NCBI RefSeq assembly: GCF_003333305.1
Contig: NZ_QOLD01000090.1
Span: forward strand, 1 to 48,889
Length of the DNA: 48,889 nt
DNA from: Candidatus Colwellia aromaticivorans
GTDB lineage: Bacteria; Pseudomonadota; Gammaproteobacteria; Enterobacterales; Alteromonadaceae
Direction: 5' to 3'
A model generated the notes under the pieces. It had not been told where the DNA came from and ran no database searches. It saw only the letters and a program-made list of their open reading frames with translations. Below are positions 18,787-27,422 of this stretch, piece after piece. The position numbers were made by a program, and so were the translations under genes. Position 1 is the first letter of the stretch; each line of letters opens with the position of its first letter.

Positions 18787-19116
18787 ATGACCTTTGTTGT
18801 TACCGACAATTGCATTCGCTGTAAATACACCGACTGCGTGTCAGTGTGTCCAGCAGAAGCCTTTTTTGAGGGGCCTAATTTTTTAGTGATAAGCCCCGAT
18901 GATTGTATTGACTGTGATTTATGCCCTGTTGAATGCCCTGTGGGTGCTATTTACCAAGAAGATGATGTTCCTGATAATCAAAAAGAGTTCATTGCGTTAA
19001 ATGCTGAACTTGCCCAAATATGGCCAAGAATTACTGAAGTTAAAGCCCCTCCTGAAGATGCGAAAAAATGGGATAACATTCCTAATAAATTGAAACACCT
19101 TGTGATTGACGAATAA
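18787..19116 (+). CDS. fdxA: 7Fe-8S ferredoxin FdxA
   Basis: The protein is 109 aa. The first cluster segment is C9-x2-C12-x4-C17-x3-C21-P ([19 protein letters not shown]) and the second is [16 protein letters not shown]. The arrangement matches FdxA/Azotobacter ferredoxin I-type proteins with one 3Fe-4S and one 4Fe-4S cluster. The C-terminal tail ([13 protein letters not shown]...[11 protein letters not shown]) is also typical. It is a low-potential electron carrier in the cytoplasm. Stand-alone gene; the ATG at 18787 follows TAGAGTCAAAC. Confidence 0.93.
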   Translation: MTFVVTDNCIRCKYTDCVSVCPAEAFFEGPNFLVISPDDCIDCDLCPVECPVGAIYQEDDVPDNQKEFIALNAELAQIWPRITEVKAPPEDAKKWDNIPNKLKHLVIDE

Positions 19117-19212
19117 TCAAAATAAGAGTTATAGCCCTATAAGCAGTTTACATAAAAACAGCTATACTTCACCTATGTTTTGGGAAAAACCTTTCAAACA
19201 TTGGTGATTATT

Positions 19213-20121
19213 ATGTGGCATCTTATTGAACAAGCAATTAGTGCTGAGACAGGTGTGCCGTTTAAAATTGAAGAAAAAAATTCATTATCTGCTGGTCTTT
19301 CTAGCGGTAATCTTGTCGATGCTAATGATCAACCACTGAACCTTTCTTTTAAAATATCAGATATTAAACGCAGCTTTTTTGTTAAATTAAATAGTAAAGA
19401 AAATTTAATTAACTTTCAGGCTGAAGCCTATTCACTAAAACAATTAAAACAGTTAACTCATATTGCTTGTCCTGATGTGACGACTATCGGTCTTAGTTTA
19501 GACAAGAGTTTTTTAGTACTTGATTATATAAATTTCAGTAAGGCAAGACCTGTACTTTGGTACCAGCTCGGGCAACAATTAGCTCAAATGCATCAAGAAA
19601 CCTCTCATGGTCAATTCGGCTGGCAACATGACAATTTTATTGGTAACACTATTCAACCAAACCATTGGAGCAGTAATTGGACTACATTTTTCTCACAGCA
19701 ACGCATTGCATGGCAGCTACAACTACTTTCTGAAAAATCAGTGATTCTCGGCAACATAGAGCACATCGCTAAAATCTGTCATGACGTTTTATTACACCAC
19801 TATGTAACACCTTGCTTAGTGCATGGTGACTTATGGCAAGGCAATACTGGTTTTACTTTTGAACAAGGCATGATATTTGACCCGGCTTGTTACTATGGTG
19901 ATCGAGAAGTAGATGTTGCCATGACCGAATTATTTGGCCAATTCCCCGATGACTTTTACCATGGTTATCAAGCAGAGTACCCGCTTGATGATGGCTATGA
20001 ACGGCGAAAAATTGTATATAACTTTTATCATATTCTCAATCACGCCAATATATTCGGTGGCATATACATAGAACAAGCGAAAGCGACACTATCTCGTATT
20101 ATATCTATGACAGTTCACTGA
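19213..20121 (+). CDS. Fructosamine kinase family protein
   Basis: From ATG 19213 the protein is 302 aa. A TTG 11 codons upstream (19180) is less likely: GGTGATTATT precedes the ATG as a ribosome site. Motifs: SLSAGLSSGNLVDA at the N-lobe, the catalytic loop LVHGDLWQGNTGF (HGD-x5-N) and the metal-binding FDPACYYGDREVDVAMTELFGQF, diagnostic of fructosamine/ribulosamine 3-kinases. The enzyme phosphorylates sugars bound to amines on glycated proteins or metabolites, leading to deglycation. It is the first of a small co-oriented group, with the CPXCG gene 116 bp downstream. Confidence 0.92.
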   Translation: MWHLIEQAISAETGVPFKIEEKNSLSAGLSSGNLVDANDQPLNLSFKISDIKRSFFVKLNSKENLINFQAEAYSLKQLKQLTHIACPDVTTIGLSLDKSFLVLDYINFSKARPVLWYQLGQQLAQMHQETSHGQFGWQHDNFIGNTIQPNHWSSNWTTFFSQQRIAWQLQLLSEKSVILGNIEHIAKICHDVLLHHYVTPCLVHGDLWQGNTGFTFEQGMIFDPACYYGDREVDVAMTELFGQFPDDFYHGYQAEYPLDDGYERRKIVYNFYHILNHANIFGGIYIEQAKATLSRIISMTVH

Positions 20122-20237
20122 TTGAGATCAACATAATGATAATAATTAACACTTAAAGGTGGAAGTTTAACTCAAACACACCATACTTATTTAACGAATA
20201 AACTTGTAAATTAATATTTAAATTATTGGTAAACTTT

Positions 20238-20444
20238 ATGACCAAAAATATTAGCGAAAAACGCATTGAGTGCCCCCACTGTGGACACCATATAAGGGTA
20301 GCCATTGACTCATCTGGTGGCGATCAAAATTATTACGATGAATGCCCTGCTTGCTGTAAAGAAATTCATTATCAACTACACATTGATGAATATCATCAAA
20401 AAATACAACTAGCCATTGATAGTGATGACGAACAAATTTTTTAA
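20238..20444 (+). CDS. CPXCG-motif cysteine-rich zinc protein
   Basis: From ATG 20238 the protein is 68 aa; a TTG four codons earlier is unlikely. Two metal-binding pairs are seen: ECPHCGHH near residue 11 and ECPACCKEI near 37. The rest is acidic, ending DSDDEQIF. It matches the small CPXCG-motif family of Gammaproteobacteria, of unknown function, probably a single zinc ribbon. The second knuckle has an extra cysteine (CPACC). Confidence 0.85.
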   Translation: MTKNISEKRIECPHCGHHIRVAIDSSGGDQNYYDECPACCKEIHYQLHIDEYHQKIQLAIDSDDEQIF

Positions 20445-20472
20445 ACTCACATGCAGACCATAATTTATACCT

Positions 20473-20688
20473 CTAATACCATTTACATTAATTAAGGTTA
20501 CAGAATTCAATGAGAATAAATTTTCAAGAACACAGGTTTTTAGTTCCAGACAAAACCTAAGTATCTACATCCATGTAAGCAAGGCGCTTGATTGAGTAAT
20601 AGCTGGCTATTGGGATTGAAAGCAACGCTGTTATTGGATATTTAAGCCATTTAAAAATGAGCACTTGGTTATTGTAATTGGTATAAGT
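20473..20688 (+). repeat. MITE-like element carrying the double-hairpin module
   Basis: The ends are imperfect inverted repeats: TAATACCATTTACATTAAT at the left, and its approximate complement ending GTAATTGGTATAAGT at the right. Inside, 20534-20558 is a hairpin AGGTTTT, loop TAGTTCCAGAC, AAAACCT, followed by the palindrome CTACATCCATGTAAG (20565-20579). The same pair, with a different first stem, lies at 3175-3220 and 36699-36743. There is no ORF. It accounts for the gap between the CPXCG and MATE genes. Confidence 0.65.
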
Positions 20689-20759
20689 TAAGCCTTGCTT
20701 GAACAGTACTTATTCAATAACATGGCGCTTCGTATATTCTCTTTGATTCTTTCAGTCTA

Positions 20760-22133
20760 ATGAACTTTGCCTCTTTTTCCATCCATACAAGAAGTTTACT
20801 TAAACTCGCCTACCCTATTTTAATTGCCCAGTTAATTCAAAATTTAATGGGCTTTGTTGATATTGTAATGGCTGGACGTGTTAGTTCTATCGATATGGCC
20901 GCTGTTGCCGTAGCAAATAGCATTTGGTTGCCATTAATATTGACGGTTTATGGTTTGATCATGGCGCTTGCCGCCATTGTTTCCCAACTTGCTGGCGCAA
21001 AAAACTACAGTGCTATTAGCGAGCAAACCTATCAAACCGCATGGATAGCGCTAACGTTAGGTTTATCAATTATCGGTCTTTATTATATTATTGCACCGAT
21101 AATTTACCCCCGCATAGAATTAGAGGGTAACTTAAAGCCTTTATTATTTGATTATTTACAGTACATTGTTTGGGGCGCACCCGGTTATTGTCTCTACCTT
21201 GTGCTGAGAAATTACTCCGAAGGATTGTCATATACTAAACCAACAATGATAATAAGCATCATTGGTTTAGTAATTAACATTCCAGCGAATTATATTTTTA
21301 TTTATGGTGAATTTGGTGTCCCTTCCTTAGGTGGTGCTGGTTGTGGAATAGCGACAGCAATAGTTTACTGGGCTATGTTTATCAGTATGGTCATTTATAC
21401 TTATAGATCAAAAATATTAAAAAAAGCGTCTCTTTTTGAAAAGTTCTACTGGCCTAACTTAGCTGAAATTAAAAACATTCTACTATTAGGTATTCCAATC
21501 GCACTATCATTACTTTTTGAAGTAAGTTTATTTGCTATCGTCGCCATTATTTTGGTGCCCTTTGGCGCTGAAGTTGTCGCAAGCCATCAAATAGCACTTA
21601 ATTTTACCGGACTAATATTTATGGTGCCACTGAGCCTTGCCATGGCAACTACCATAAAGGTTGGCTATGCAATTGGCCATAGAAACCCTCAGCAAGCAAA
21701 AGACTATACGCTTTACTCCATTATTCTAGGCTTAATACTGGCACTATTTACAGCAACAATTTCGGTTGTTTTTAGAGAATACATTGCTGGAATTTACACC
21801 ACCGAAGTCCCTGTTATTGCGTTGGCTGCAAACCTAATGTTACTGGCATCTTTATATCAATTCTCAGATACTGTACAGGTTGTTTCTGCTGGAGCGCTTA
21901 GGGGATATAAAGACACTAAGGCTATTTTATACATTACCTTTGTTTCCTATTGGTTAGTAGGTTTAACTGTTGGTTTAATTTTAGGAGTTACTGACTGGAT
22001 TATTCCTAGAATTGGCGCTTATGGATTTTGGATTGGGTTTATCACCGGTTTAACTACCGCAGCAATTTTACTTGCTTGGCGCTTAAACGTAATTCAAAAG
22101 CGGGTAGCGAATACCTATGCAACAGCCACTTAG
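20760..22133 (+). CDS. MATE family multidrug efflux transporter
   Basis: The protein is 457 aa with twelve predicted membrane segments in two six-helix halves. The start (SLLKLAYPILIAQLIQNLMGFVDIVMAGR) is diagnostic of NorM-type MATE transporters. The second half repeats the pattern (EIKNILLLGIPIALSLLFEVSLFAIVAIILVPFG). It is expected to be an inner-membrane Na+- or H+-driven exporter of cationic drugs or metabolites. No regulator adjoins. The start ATG 20760 lacks an obvious ribosome site. It is the last chromosomal gene before the tRNA-Val integration hotspot. Confidence 0.93.
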   Translation: MNFASFSIHTRSLLKLAYPILIAQLIQNLMGFVDIVMAGRVSSIDMAAVAVANSIWLPLILTVYGLIMALAAIVSQLAGAKNYSAISEQTYQTAWIALTLGLSIIGLYYIIAPIIYPRIELEGNLKPLLFDYLQYIVWGAPGYCLYLVLRNYSEGLSYTKPTMIISIIGLVINIPANYIFIYGEFGVPSLGGAGCGIATAIVYWAMFISMVIYTYRSKILKKASLFEKFYWPNLAEIKNILLLGIPIALSLLFEVSLFAIVAIILVPFGAEVVASHQIALNFTGLIFMVPLSLAMATTIKVGYAIGHRNPQQAKDYTLYSIILGLILALFTATISVVFREYIAGIYTTEVPVIALAANLMLLASLYQFSDTVQVVSAGALRGYKDTKAILYITFVSYWLVGLTVGLILGVTDWIIPRIGAYGFWIGFITGLTTAAILLAWRLNVIQKRVANTYATAT

Positions 22134-22251
22134 AATTAATGCTACAGTAGTTTTTATTCGCTTTGCTGCTGTAAAAACAAGCAATCAAACTAAGTTTCTG
22201 CCTATTTAGGTAAAAGCACTTGCAAGCAAGATAGTTGAAAGCTAACATAGC

Positions 22252-22272
22252 CCCGTTGAATAATTCAACGGG
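22252..22272 (+). terminator. Hairpin between MATE gene and tRNA-Val
   Basis: CCCGTTGAA, loop TAA, TTCAACGGG: a perfect 9-bp stem 118 bp after the MATE stop and 22 bp before the tRNA. No T-tract follows, so it is either a weak terminator or a processing/structural element of the tRNA leader. Confidence 0.4.
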
Positions 22273-22294
22273 TAATAATTACCAAGTAAATTAT

Positions 22295-22371
22295 GCTCGC
22301 TTAGCTCAGTTGGTTAGAGTACTTGCATGACATGCAAGGTGTCGCAGGTTCGAGTCCCGCAGCGAGCACCA
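22295..22371 (+). tRNA. tRNA-Val (anticodon GAC), island attachment site
   Basis: 77 nt with encoded CCA. Acceptor GCTCGCT pairs with AGCGAGC. D arm GCTC...GAGT. Anticodon stem CTTGC/GCAAG around loop ATGACAT, giving anticodon GAC at positions 34-36. T arm GCAGG-TTCGAGT-CCCGC. Discriminator A, then CCA. The cloverleaf is intact, so the island leaves the tRNA functional. The last 20 bp carry the attachment core. Confidence 0.97.
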
Positions 22372-22398
22372 AATTAGGGTTTAATAACCCTCTAAAAG

Positions 22399-22440
22399 AA
22401 CCCGTAAAGCCCATAACCAAAGGTTTTACGGGTTTTTTTA
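22399..22440 (+). terminator. Terminator after tRNA-Val, carried by the island
   Basis: AACCCGTAAA (22399-22408) pairs with TTTACGGGTT (22425-22434), followed by TTTTT. It lies inside the island left end, 28 bp after the tRNA, and so replaces the terminator displaced by integration (candidate original at 37185-37213). Confidence 0.85.
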
Positions 22441-22480
22441 TGTCTAAAGCTATTTCATACGGTTCCGTGACATCCTCACT

Positions 22481-22504
22481 TTTTAGGAGTACTTTTAGGA
22501 GTAC
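22481..22504 (+). repeat. Two tandem 12-bp repeats, candidate integrase arm sites (left)
   Basis: TTTTAGGAGTAC occurs twice head to tail (22481-22492 and 22493-22504). A pair with the same 12-bp period, core GTAGTACC, lies near the right end at 33357-33376 and again at 37091-37110. The position between attL and int and the matching spacing suggest arm-type binding sites of the integrase (inference). Confidence 0.6.
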
Positions 22505-22536
22505 CAGACAAATCTATCAACTTGCGGTACTCCAAA

Positions 22537-23778
22537 ATGGCAAAATTAACAAAACCACTAACCAATACAGAAGTAAAACAAGCAAAGGCAAAAGAAAAGG
22601 TTTATAAGCTTAGTGATGGTGGCGGTTTACTGCTAAGAGTAAAGCCGAATGGTTTTAAAACGTGGATATTTGATTACTATAAACCCCACACAAAATCACG
22701 TACTAGCATTGGTTTTGGTGCTTACCCTGAAGTTTCTTTAGCTGAAGCCAGAAAAAAGCGTGTGGCCGCAAGAGAGCTTTTAGCTAAAGATATTGATCCC
22801 AAAGAGCATAAAGACGATAAACACCGTGAACAATTACTTTCCGCCAGCAATACCTTTAAAAGTGTAGCGACTGATTGGTTTGCTATAAAGCAAACTACCA
22901 TTGCAGAAAATACCGCTAAAAGCCTATGGCGCAAGTTTGAAAATCACGTATTCCCCAAGCTTGGCCACCGCCCTATTGATAAGATCTTAGCGCCTGAAGC
23001 TATTGAGGCATTAAAACCCTTATCCGCTAAAGGTAATTTAGAAACTACAGGAAAGATCATCGGTCATTTAAACAATGTAATGACTCATGCGGTTAATACG
23101 GGGATATTACATCATAACCCTTTGTCGGGTATCCGCAGCGCATTTCAAGCCCCTAAAGTAACAAACATGGCAACTATTAGACCCAATGAATTAGGTAAGC
23201 TCATGAGTGATATAAGCTACGCCAGCATTAAGTTAGTCACTCGATGTTTACTTGAATGGCAATTGCATACCATGACCCGACCTAGCGAAAGCGCTAAAGC
23301 TGAGTGGTCAGAAATTGATTTAGAAAATAAATTGTGGGTTATTCCTGCGGAACGCATGAAAATGCGATTAGAGCATAAAGTACCACTATCACCACAAGCA
23401 ATTGAAATATTAGTCCGGTTAAAACCGCTAAGCGGTGACAGAACACACCTATTCCCTTCTTATATCAATCATCATAAACATTGTAATGTTGAATCAGCAA
23501 ATAAGGCGCTAAGCCGCATGGGTTATAAAAATAGGTTAGTGGCTCATGGTCTACGCGCTTTAGCTAGTACCACATTAAATGAACAAGGCCATGATCCTGA
23601 CGTTATTGAAGCAGCCCTTGCCCATGTAGATAAAAACGAAGTAAGGCGCGCTTATAATCGTGCTGAATACCTTGAGCGTAGGCGAGTGTTAATGTGCTGG
23701 TGGTCACAACATATTGAAAATGCCGAAACGGGAAAAGTTAACATTGAAGATAATATTAAGCATTTGAATATTGTTTAA
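22537..23778 (+). CDS. P4-type tyrosine integrase (DUF4102 N-domain)
   Basis: From ATG 22537 the protein is 413 aa. The N-terminal arm-binding DUF4102-like domain contains YKLSDGGGLLLRVKPNGFKTWIFDYYKP and IGFGAYPEVSLAEARKKR. The catalytic domain has Arg in TMTRPSESAKAEW, the box II HGLRALASTTLNEQG, LAHVDKNEVRRAYNRAEY with the nucleophile Tyr, and ends with ERRRVLMCWW. It sits next to tRNA-Val and should catalyse site-specific integration there. A second, truncated copy of a close relative lies at 35769-36103. An upstream in-frame start at 22522 is not needed. Confidence 0.95.
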   Translation: MAKLTKPLTNTEVKQAKAKEKVYKLSDGGGLLLRVKPNGFKTWIFDYYKPHTKSRTSIGFGAYPEVSLAEARKKRVAARELLAKDIDPKEHKDDKHREQLLSASNTFKSVATDWFAIKQTTIAENTAKSLWRKFENHVFPKLGHRPIDKILAPEAIEALKPLSAKGNLETTGKIIGHLNNVMTHAVNTGILHHNPLSGIRSAFQAPKVTNMATIRPNELGKLMSDISYASIKLVTRCLLEWQLHTMTRPSESAKAEWSEIDLENKLWVIPAERMKMRLEHKVPLSPQAIEILVRLKPLSGDRTHLFPSYINHHKHCNVESANKALSRMGYKNRLVAHGLRALASTTLNEQGHDPDVIEAALAHVDKNEVRRAYNRAEYLERRRVLMCWWSQHIENAETGKVNIEDNIKHLNIV

Positions 23779-23915
23779 GCAATTAATACTCAAATAACCG
23801 CCTAACAACCTCTGAAATAAGAGGTTTATTCATCATTTTATTTGCTCGGCACTCCTAATAATGAAAGTCACCTTATTTTATGAGGTGACTTTAGGCTGTT
23901 TATTCATGTTTCAAA

Positions 23916-25214
23916 CTAAGCCTTATTGCGTACTAAATCAAAAAATTCTTCTTCTTTTTTTTCATCAGACAATGCTTGAAGAAAGCGCTTGTCTTGAAAT
24001 GCTTCAGACACCTTTTCTAGAACTATATTTCCTAACACTCTCAACCGTCTTAACTTTGCAGGAGAACGAATACGATGATTTAATAACTCATTCTGTTTGA
24101 TGCCTTCAATAAAATAATTAGCTGCATGATCATCAAAAGATTTAAACATATCTGGAATATACATTGCTGCGCCATCAGCAAAAAAATCAGTTCTATTCCA
24201 TCTTGCACTTGATCCCATTCTGCCTATATATGTTTTAGTCAATGAAAGAACGTATTCAGCCATCAACCCTTCAGGAATTAAACTTGCATATGGGACTAAT
24301 GCCTTAACAGACATATTCTCGTTAGGAAAATCATCAAATGATTTTGTTAACTCTTTAACCAAAGGTTCTGTTTGATACCGACGAGAAACAACTGAAAGAT
24401 AACCTTGGTTTTTTACTAATTCTATAAAACTAAAAGCTGATTGTGTTATTTCTGAATTACCTTTTTGTATTTCTTGATCTACCCGCCTCGCTACTTGAAG
24501 TTTAATTGACTTTGGCAGTACACGCCATAATATAGGCGCCACAAACTCGATATTTGAACGAAGTACACTTGTCGATTGAGGGTGTATATATGAAGAATAT
24601 AATCGATTTGAAAGTTCTTTTTTATAAATTTCTGGTAGATCACCCAAAGCACTTTCAATCGAAATTACATTTCTATCAAATGTTTCTTCTGCAAGAGTAG
24701 ATACATACTCATTTACATCTATTATTTGAGCTGGATATTCGGTATTAAGTACATATTTTATACAATCATCCATCATAGCTAATACTTTGATTATTGATGG
24801 ATCACTGCTTTTAGGGTGCCCAGAAAAAATATGACGAGTTTCTTTGGAGTGTTTTAAAACTTTACTAGCTTCCCAGCCAATAACACCAATTTGATATGCC
24901 CCATCAATTAACTGATCATCATTAACAAAATTTTGAAAATCTTCATATGATTCAACTTTTCGCCCAAGTTCTACTGATTTATTAAAAAGGCTAACGCTGC
25001 GAAAAATAATTTTATTTCTTAAATCATCCACTACAGCATTCCAAAATGAACCTATAGAGCTTCTATAACCTCCCACTTGAAGTACCTTAACTGCTTCAAT
25101 TATATAGGGGTCATCCCTTAACTCTTCTCGAACCGACATTAATACTCGTTCCATTATCGGAACAATTTCGGTATTTCCATCTGGCGCTAAGACCGTAATC
25201 TGGTTTTGACTCAT
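23916..25214 (-). CDS. Unknown 432-aa island protein with HEPN-like motif
   Basis: No family was firmly recognised. The protein is helical with no signal peptide or membrane segments. Two features recall HEPN proteins: an early helix GGYRSSIGSFWNAVVDDLRNKII (about 48-70), and ETRHIFSGHPKSSDPS, giving R127-H128-x4-H133, which fits the HEPN RNase signature Rx4-6H with a polar residue after Arg. The rest (150-432) is alpha-helical and may sense a trigger. The ATG at 25214 is preceded by GAGGGATCTT, a strong ribosome site. It lies convergent to int, the usual slot for anti-phage cargo in P4-type islands. It is a candidate abortive-infection RNase, unproven. Confidence 0.5.
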   Translation of the reverse strand: MSQNQITVLAPDGNTEIVPIMERVLMSVREELRDDPYIIEAVKVLQVGGYRSSIGSFWNAVVDDLRNKIIFRSVSLFNKSVELGRKVESYEDFQNFVNDDQLIDGAYQIGVIGWEASKVLKHSKETRHIFSGHPKSSDPSIIKVLAMMDDCIKYVLNTEYPAQIIDVNEYVSTLAEETFDRNVISIESALGDLPEIYKKELSNRLYSSYIHPQSTSVLRSNIEFVAPILWRVLPKSIKLQVARRVDQEIQKGNSEITQSAFSFIELVKNQGYLSVVSRRYQTEPLVKELTKSFDDFPNENMSVKALVPYASLIPEGLMAEYVLSLTKTYIGRMGSSARWNRTDFFADGAAMYIPDMFKSFDDHAANYFIEGIKQNELLNHRIRSPAKLRRLRVLGNIVLEKVSEAFQDKRFLQALSDEKKEEEFFDLVRNKA

Positions 25215-25331
25215 AAGATCCCTCTTCTTCTGTTATAGTTAATGATTTTCATTTACGAAAAATATTTTAGTTTTATATTTTTGCAAAGTATAATAAACAA
25301 TTTATTTATGAATAATGTATATATAAATTAT

Positions 25332-26423
25332 TTATTTATCCAGCATTTTCTTAATGGTCGCTTCAATTGCCGCCTGCATATCTTGGCTTTGCTCTGCTCT
25401 TGGTTGACTCAGCTTTTTAAGCAACTCTGCTTGTCGGTAATCAGGTACATCACCATAGCTATAAAGAGTCGTTAAAACAGCTTGATGCCCTAAGTTTTGG
25501 CTCCATGCTTTGAATTCTTCAGGACTTTGGCATAATTGCTCACCTAATCGAACTAAAGTATCTCTAAAGCTGTGCGGGTTAAAATATTGCAGCCCTGCTT
25601 TTGTAAAAGCACGTTTGAATAATTCACGTATTGGGTGTGCTGTTGACCAATGCTCTTTTAATACACCGCAGGCACTAAACTTTTTATCTTTGGTATTGGC
25701 TACTTTGGTTTTTGGAAATAGCGGATCGTCATGACTAAATAACAGCTCTGTTTTTAAGTGTTCTAACCACTCAGTTAATATCTGAACAGGCAACTCACCC
25801 ACAGGAAAAAAGTAAGTAGTAAAGGTTTTACTAAATTTGGTTTTGACCTCCCTAGCATCTTGAAACACTGAGCCAGTGGTTAAATCAACATGCTTAATTT
25901 TAAATGATGTTATTGCCGTATCTCTTGCACCTGTTAATAAGGTAAATGCCATTAATGCCCTATTCCGTTTTTCTATATCGGTTGTGCTAGGCATATCATT
26001 TAGCACATGAATTATTTGCTCTAATGTTGCCACTGGCTTTTTTCGTTTAGCGCCAGCAATGCGCGTATCTTTTTCTGACAAGTTAAAGTAATCCGCATCG
26101 GTATAATTAAACCGTGATTTATAACCTGTTTGTTGCGCCAGCCATTGAAAGAAAACCTTTAAATGGTTACATGTACCGTTGATCGTAGATTTACTTAATT
26201 TATCACCTGTTTTTAAACTTGTTTGTGTGAGTAAGTTATTCTTAAAACCTACCGCCTGATTAAAGTGAAAGGCTTTAAAATCTTTAAATTTATTGTACTT
26301 TTCAAAACGATTTATAGCTTTTGCAATACAATCAATTGATGCCTCACTATGGCGCTTTGCTTCTTTCATAAAAGTAAAATATTTACGTTTCATTCTTTCG
26401 TTATTTATATTGTGGTTTGACAT
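25332..26423 (-). CDS. Second tyrosine recombinase of the island
   Basis: The protein is 363 aa. The N-terminal SAM-like core-binding part (about 20-115: RHSEASIDCIAKAINRFEKYNKFKDFKAFHFNQAVGFKNNL) is followed by a catalytic domain with TLLTGARDTAITSFKIKHVDL (Arg), HSFRDTLVRLGEQL (HxxR), LGHQAVLTTLYSYGDV (His, nucleophile Tyr). It is not of the P4 type and is unrelated to int at 22537. Recombinases of this kind are often found inside islands with a small zinc-ribbon partner, as here, 48 bp upstream in the same direction. Its role (excision, dimer resolution or mobilising an inner unit) is unknown. Confidence 0.88.
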   Translation of the reverse strand: MSNHNINNERMKRKYFTFMKEAKRHSEASIDCIAKAINRFEKYNKFKDFKAFHFNQAVGFKNNLLTQTSLKTGDKLSKSTINGTCNHLKVFFQWLAQQTGYKSRFNYTDADYFNLSEKDTRIAGAKRKKPVATLEQIIHVLNDMPSTTDIEKRNRALMAFTLLTGARDTAITSFKIKHVDLTTGSVFQDAREVKTKFSKTFTTYFFPVGELPVQILTEWLEHLKTELLFSHDDPLFPKTKVANTKDKKFSACGVLKEHWSTAHPIRELFKRAFTKAGLQYFNPHSFRDTLVRLGEQLCQSPEEFKAWSQNLGHQAVLTTLYSYGDVPDYRQAELLKKLSQPRAEQSQDMQAAIEATIKKMLDK

Positions 26424-26471
26424 ACTGATACCTCAACTATTTAAAGGACTGTTTACGAGGAAGTTAAACAA

Positions 26472-26903
26472 CTAACCTAATCGTTTTTGTTGCAACGGTA
26501 AGATCACCGCGAAATGTCGCTGTAATACGGCTAAATCAGCTAATCGGAAGTATCTATTCATCGCTGAATTACATACATTGCAGTTAGCTTTTATCCGACC
26601 ATATCTTGATGTTTCGGTCTCAAAAACAGTTGAACCTTGCTCTGGCGTTCTAGGCTCTCTACACTTCATACAATAAATTTCACCTAACTCACAAGGGCGC
26701 TTATTGATACCTCGAAGATCTTTAATAAACTGCTTTAAATCACTACCTAAAATGATGTACGGACGCTGGTTATCAATGCGTTTCAATCCTCTTCGTAGCC
26801 ATGTTTTAACAGTGCTTTTATGCACCTGATAAAGTAAGGCTATTTCACTAATAGAATAATTACGGTTTATTTTGCACTTATTCGGGTTATATCGTTTAGC
26901 CAT
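26472..26903 (-). CDS. HTH plus zinc-ribbon protein, partner of recombinase
   Basis: From ATG 26903 the protein is 143 aa; a longer frame starts at 26918. The N-terminus contains a helix-turn-helix (NYSISEIALLYQVHKSTVKTWLRRGLKRI), followed by a strand/loop ending in LGSDLKQFIKDLRG. A zinc-ribbon then follows with IYCMKCREPRTP and ANCNVCNSAMNRYFRL (two CxxC pairs). The combination suggests a DNA-binding accessory or regulator for the recombinase encoded 48 bp downstream. Confidence 0.75.
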   Translation of the reverse strand: MAKRYNPNKCKINRNYSISEIALLYQVHKSTVKTWLRRGLKRIDNQRPYIILGSDLKQFIKDLRGINKRPCELGEIYCMKCREPRTPEQGSTVFETETSRYGRIKANCNVCNSAMNRYFRLADLAVLQRHFAVILPLQQKRLG

Positions 26904-27002
26904 AAATCCCCCAGACAATAATGATTAAAAAATACAGTTCTAACGGTATACATTGCAGACACCGCACAGTTTTAAGTAATACTAAGTTCAGGTGTTTCAT
27001 AT

Positions 27003-27200
27003 TTAAGCCCCTGCACTTTTACTTGCGGCTATTTTATCTTCTAGCCATTGCTCTATATCGCTTTCAAGCCAGCCAATAGCCCTATCACCTAATGAAATAC
27101 TTTTAGGAAAATCATTTTTAGTCATACGTAAGTAAATGCTGCTGCGTGATAAACCTGTTTTTTCTTTAACCGCTGGTAAGCGAATGATCTTGTTAGACAT
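27003..27200 (-). CDS. AlpA family transcriptional regulator
   Basis: The protein is 65 aa. IIRLPAVKEKTGLSRSSIYLRMTKNDFPKSISLGDRAIGWLESDIEQWL is the canonical AlpA/MerR-like winged HTH. AlpA proteins of P4-like islands act as excisionase or activate integrase expression. Here it lies mid-island on the minus strand, ahead of the zinc-ribbon gene, and may control the minus-strand recombinase set. The 222-bp space upstream contains a short inverted repeat TGGGCG...CGCCCA (27395-27415). Confidence 0.93.
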   Translation of the reverse strand: MSNKIIRLPAVKEKTGLSRSSIYLRMTKNDFPKSISLGDRAIGWLESDIEQWLEDKIAASKSAGA

Positions 27201-27422
27201 ATTTAAATCTCTTAGTTGTTTGTAGGAACGAGTTAAAGATTAAGTGGGCGATTTGGGCGATAAAAGGCATATACCATGACAAGCGCATAATGCTAACCTA
27301 TTGATATTATTAGAGAGGAAAAGAATGAAAATTAGAGGTGTTTTTTTGTTGGAATTTAAACAGTAAAAAAAACAATGAATTAGATGTGACATTCTGGGCG
27401 AAAAGTTTCCGCCCAACTTTCT

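Noticed and set aside
22481..22504. Tandem 12-bp repeats as a CRISPR-like array
   Set aside because: Only two units without spacers and no cas genes in the window; integrase arm sites are a better reading.
22323..22607. 94-codon frame beginning inside tRNA-Val
   Set aside because: It starts in the tRNA and runs through the attachment site and terminator into the integrase in another frame. Not a plausible gene.
23861..24100. 79-codon plus-strand frame downstream of int
   Set aside because: Mostly antisense to the 432-aa gene; no ribosome site and no recognisable family.
27395..27415. TGGGCG...CGCCCA inverted repeat as a terminator for the 27423 gene
   Set aside because: On the minus strand no T-tract follows the stem, so termination is not supported. 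It was left as a structural note only.
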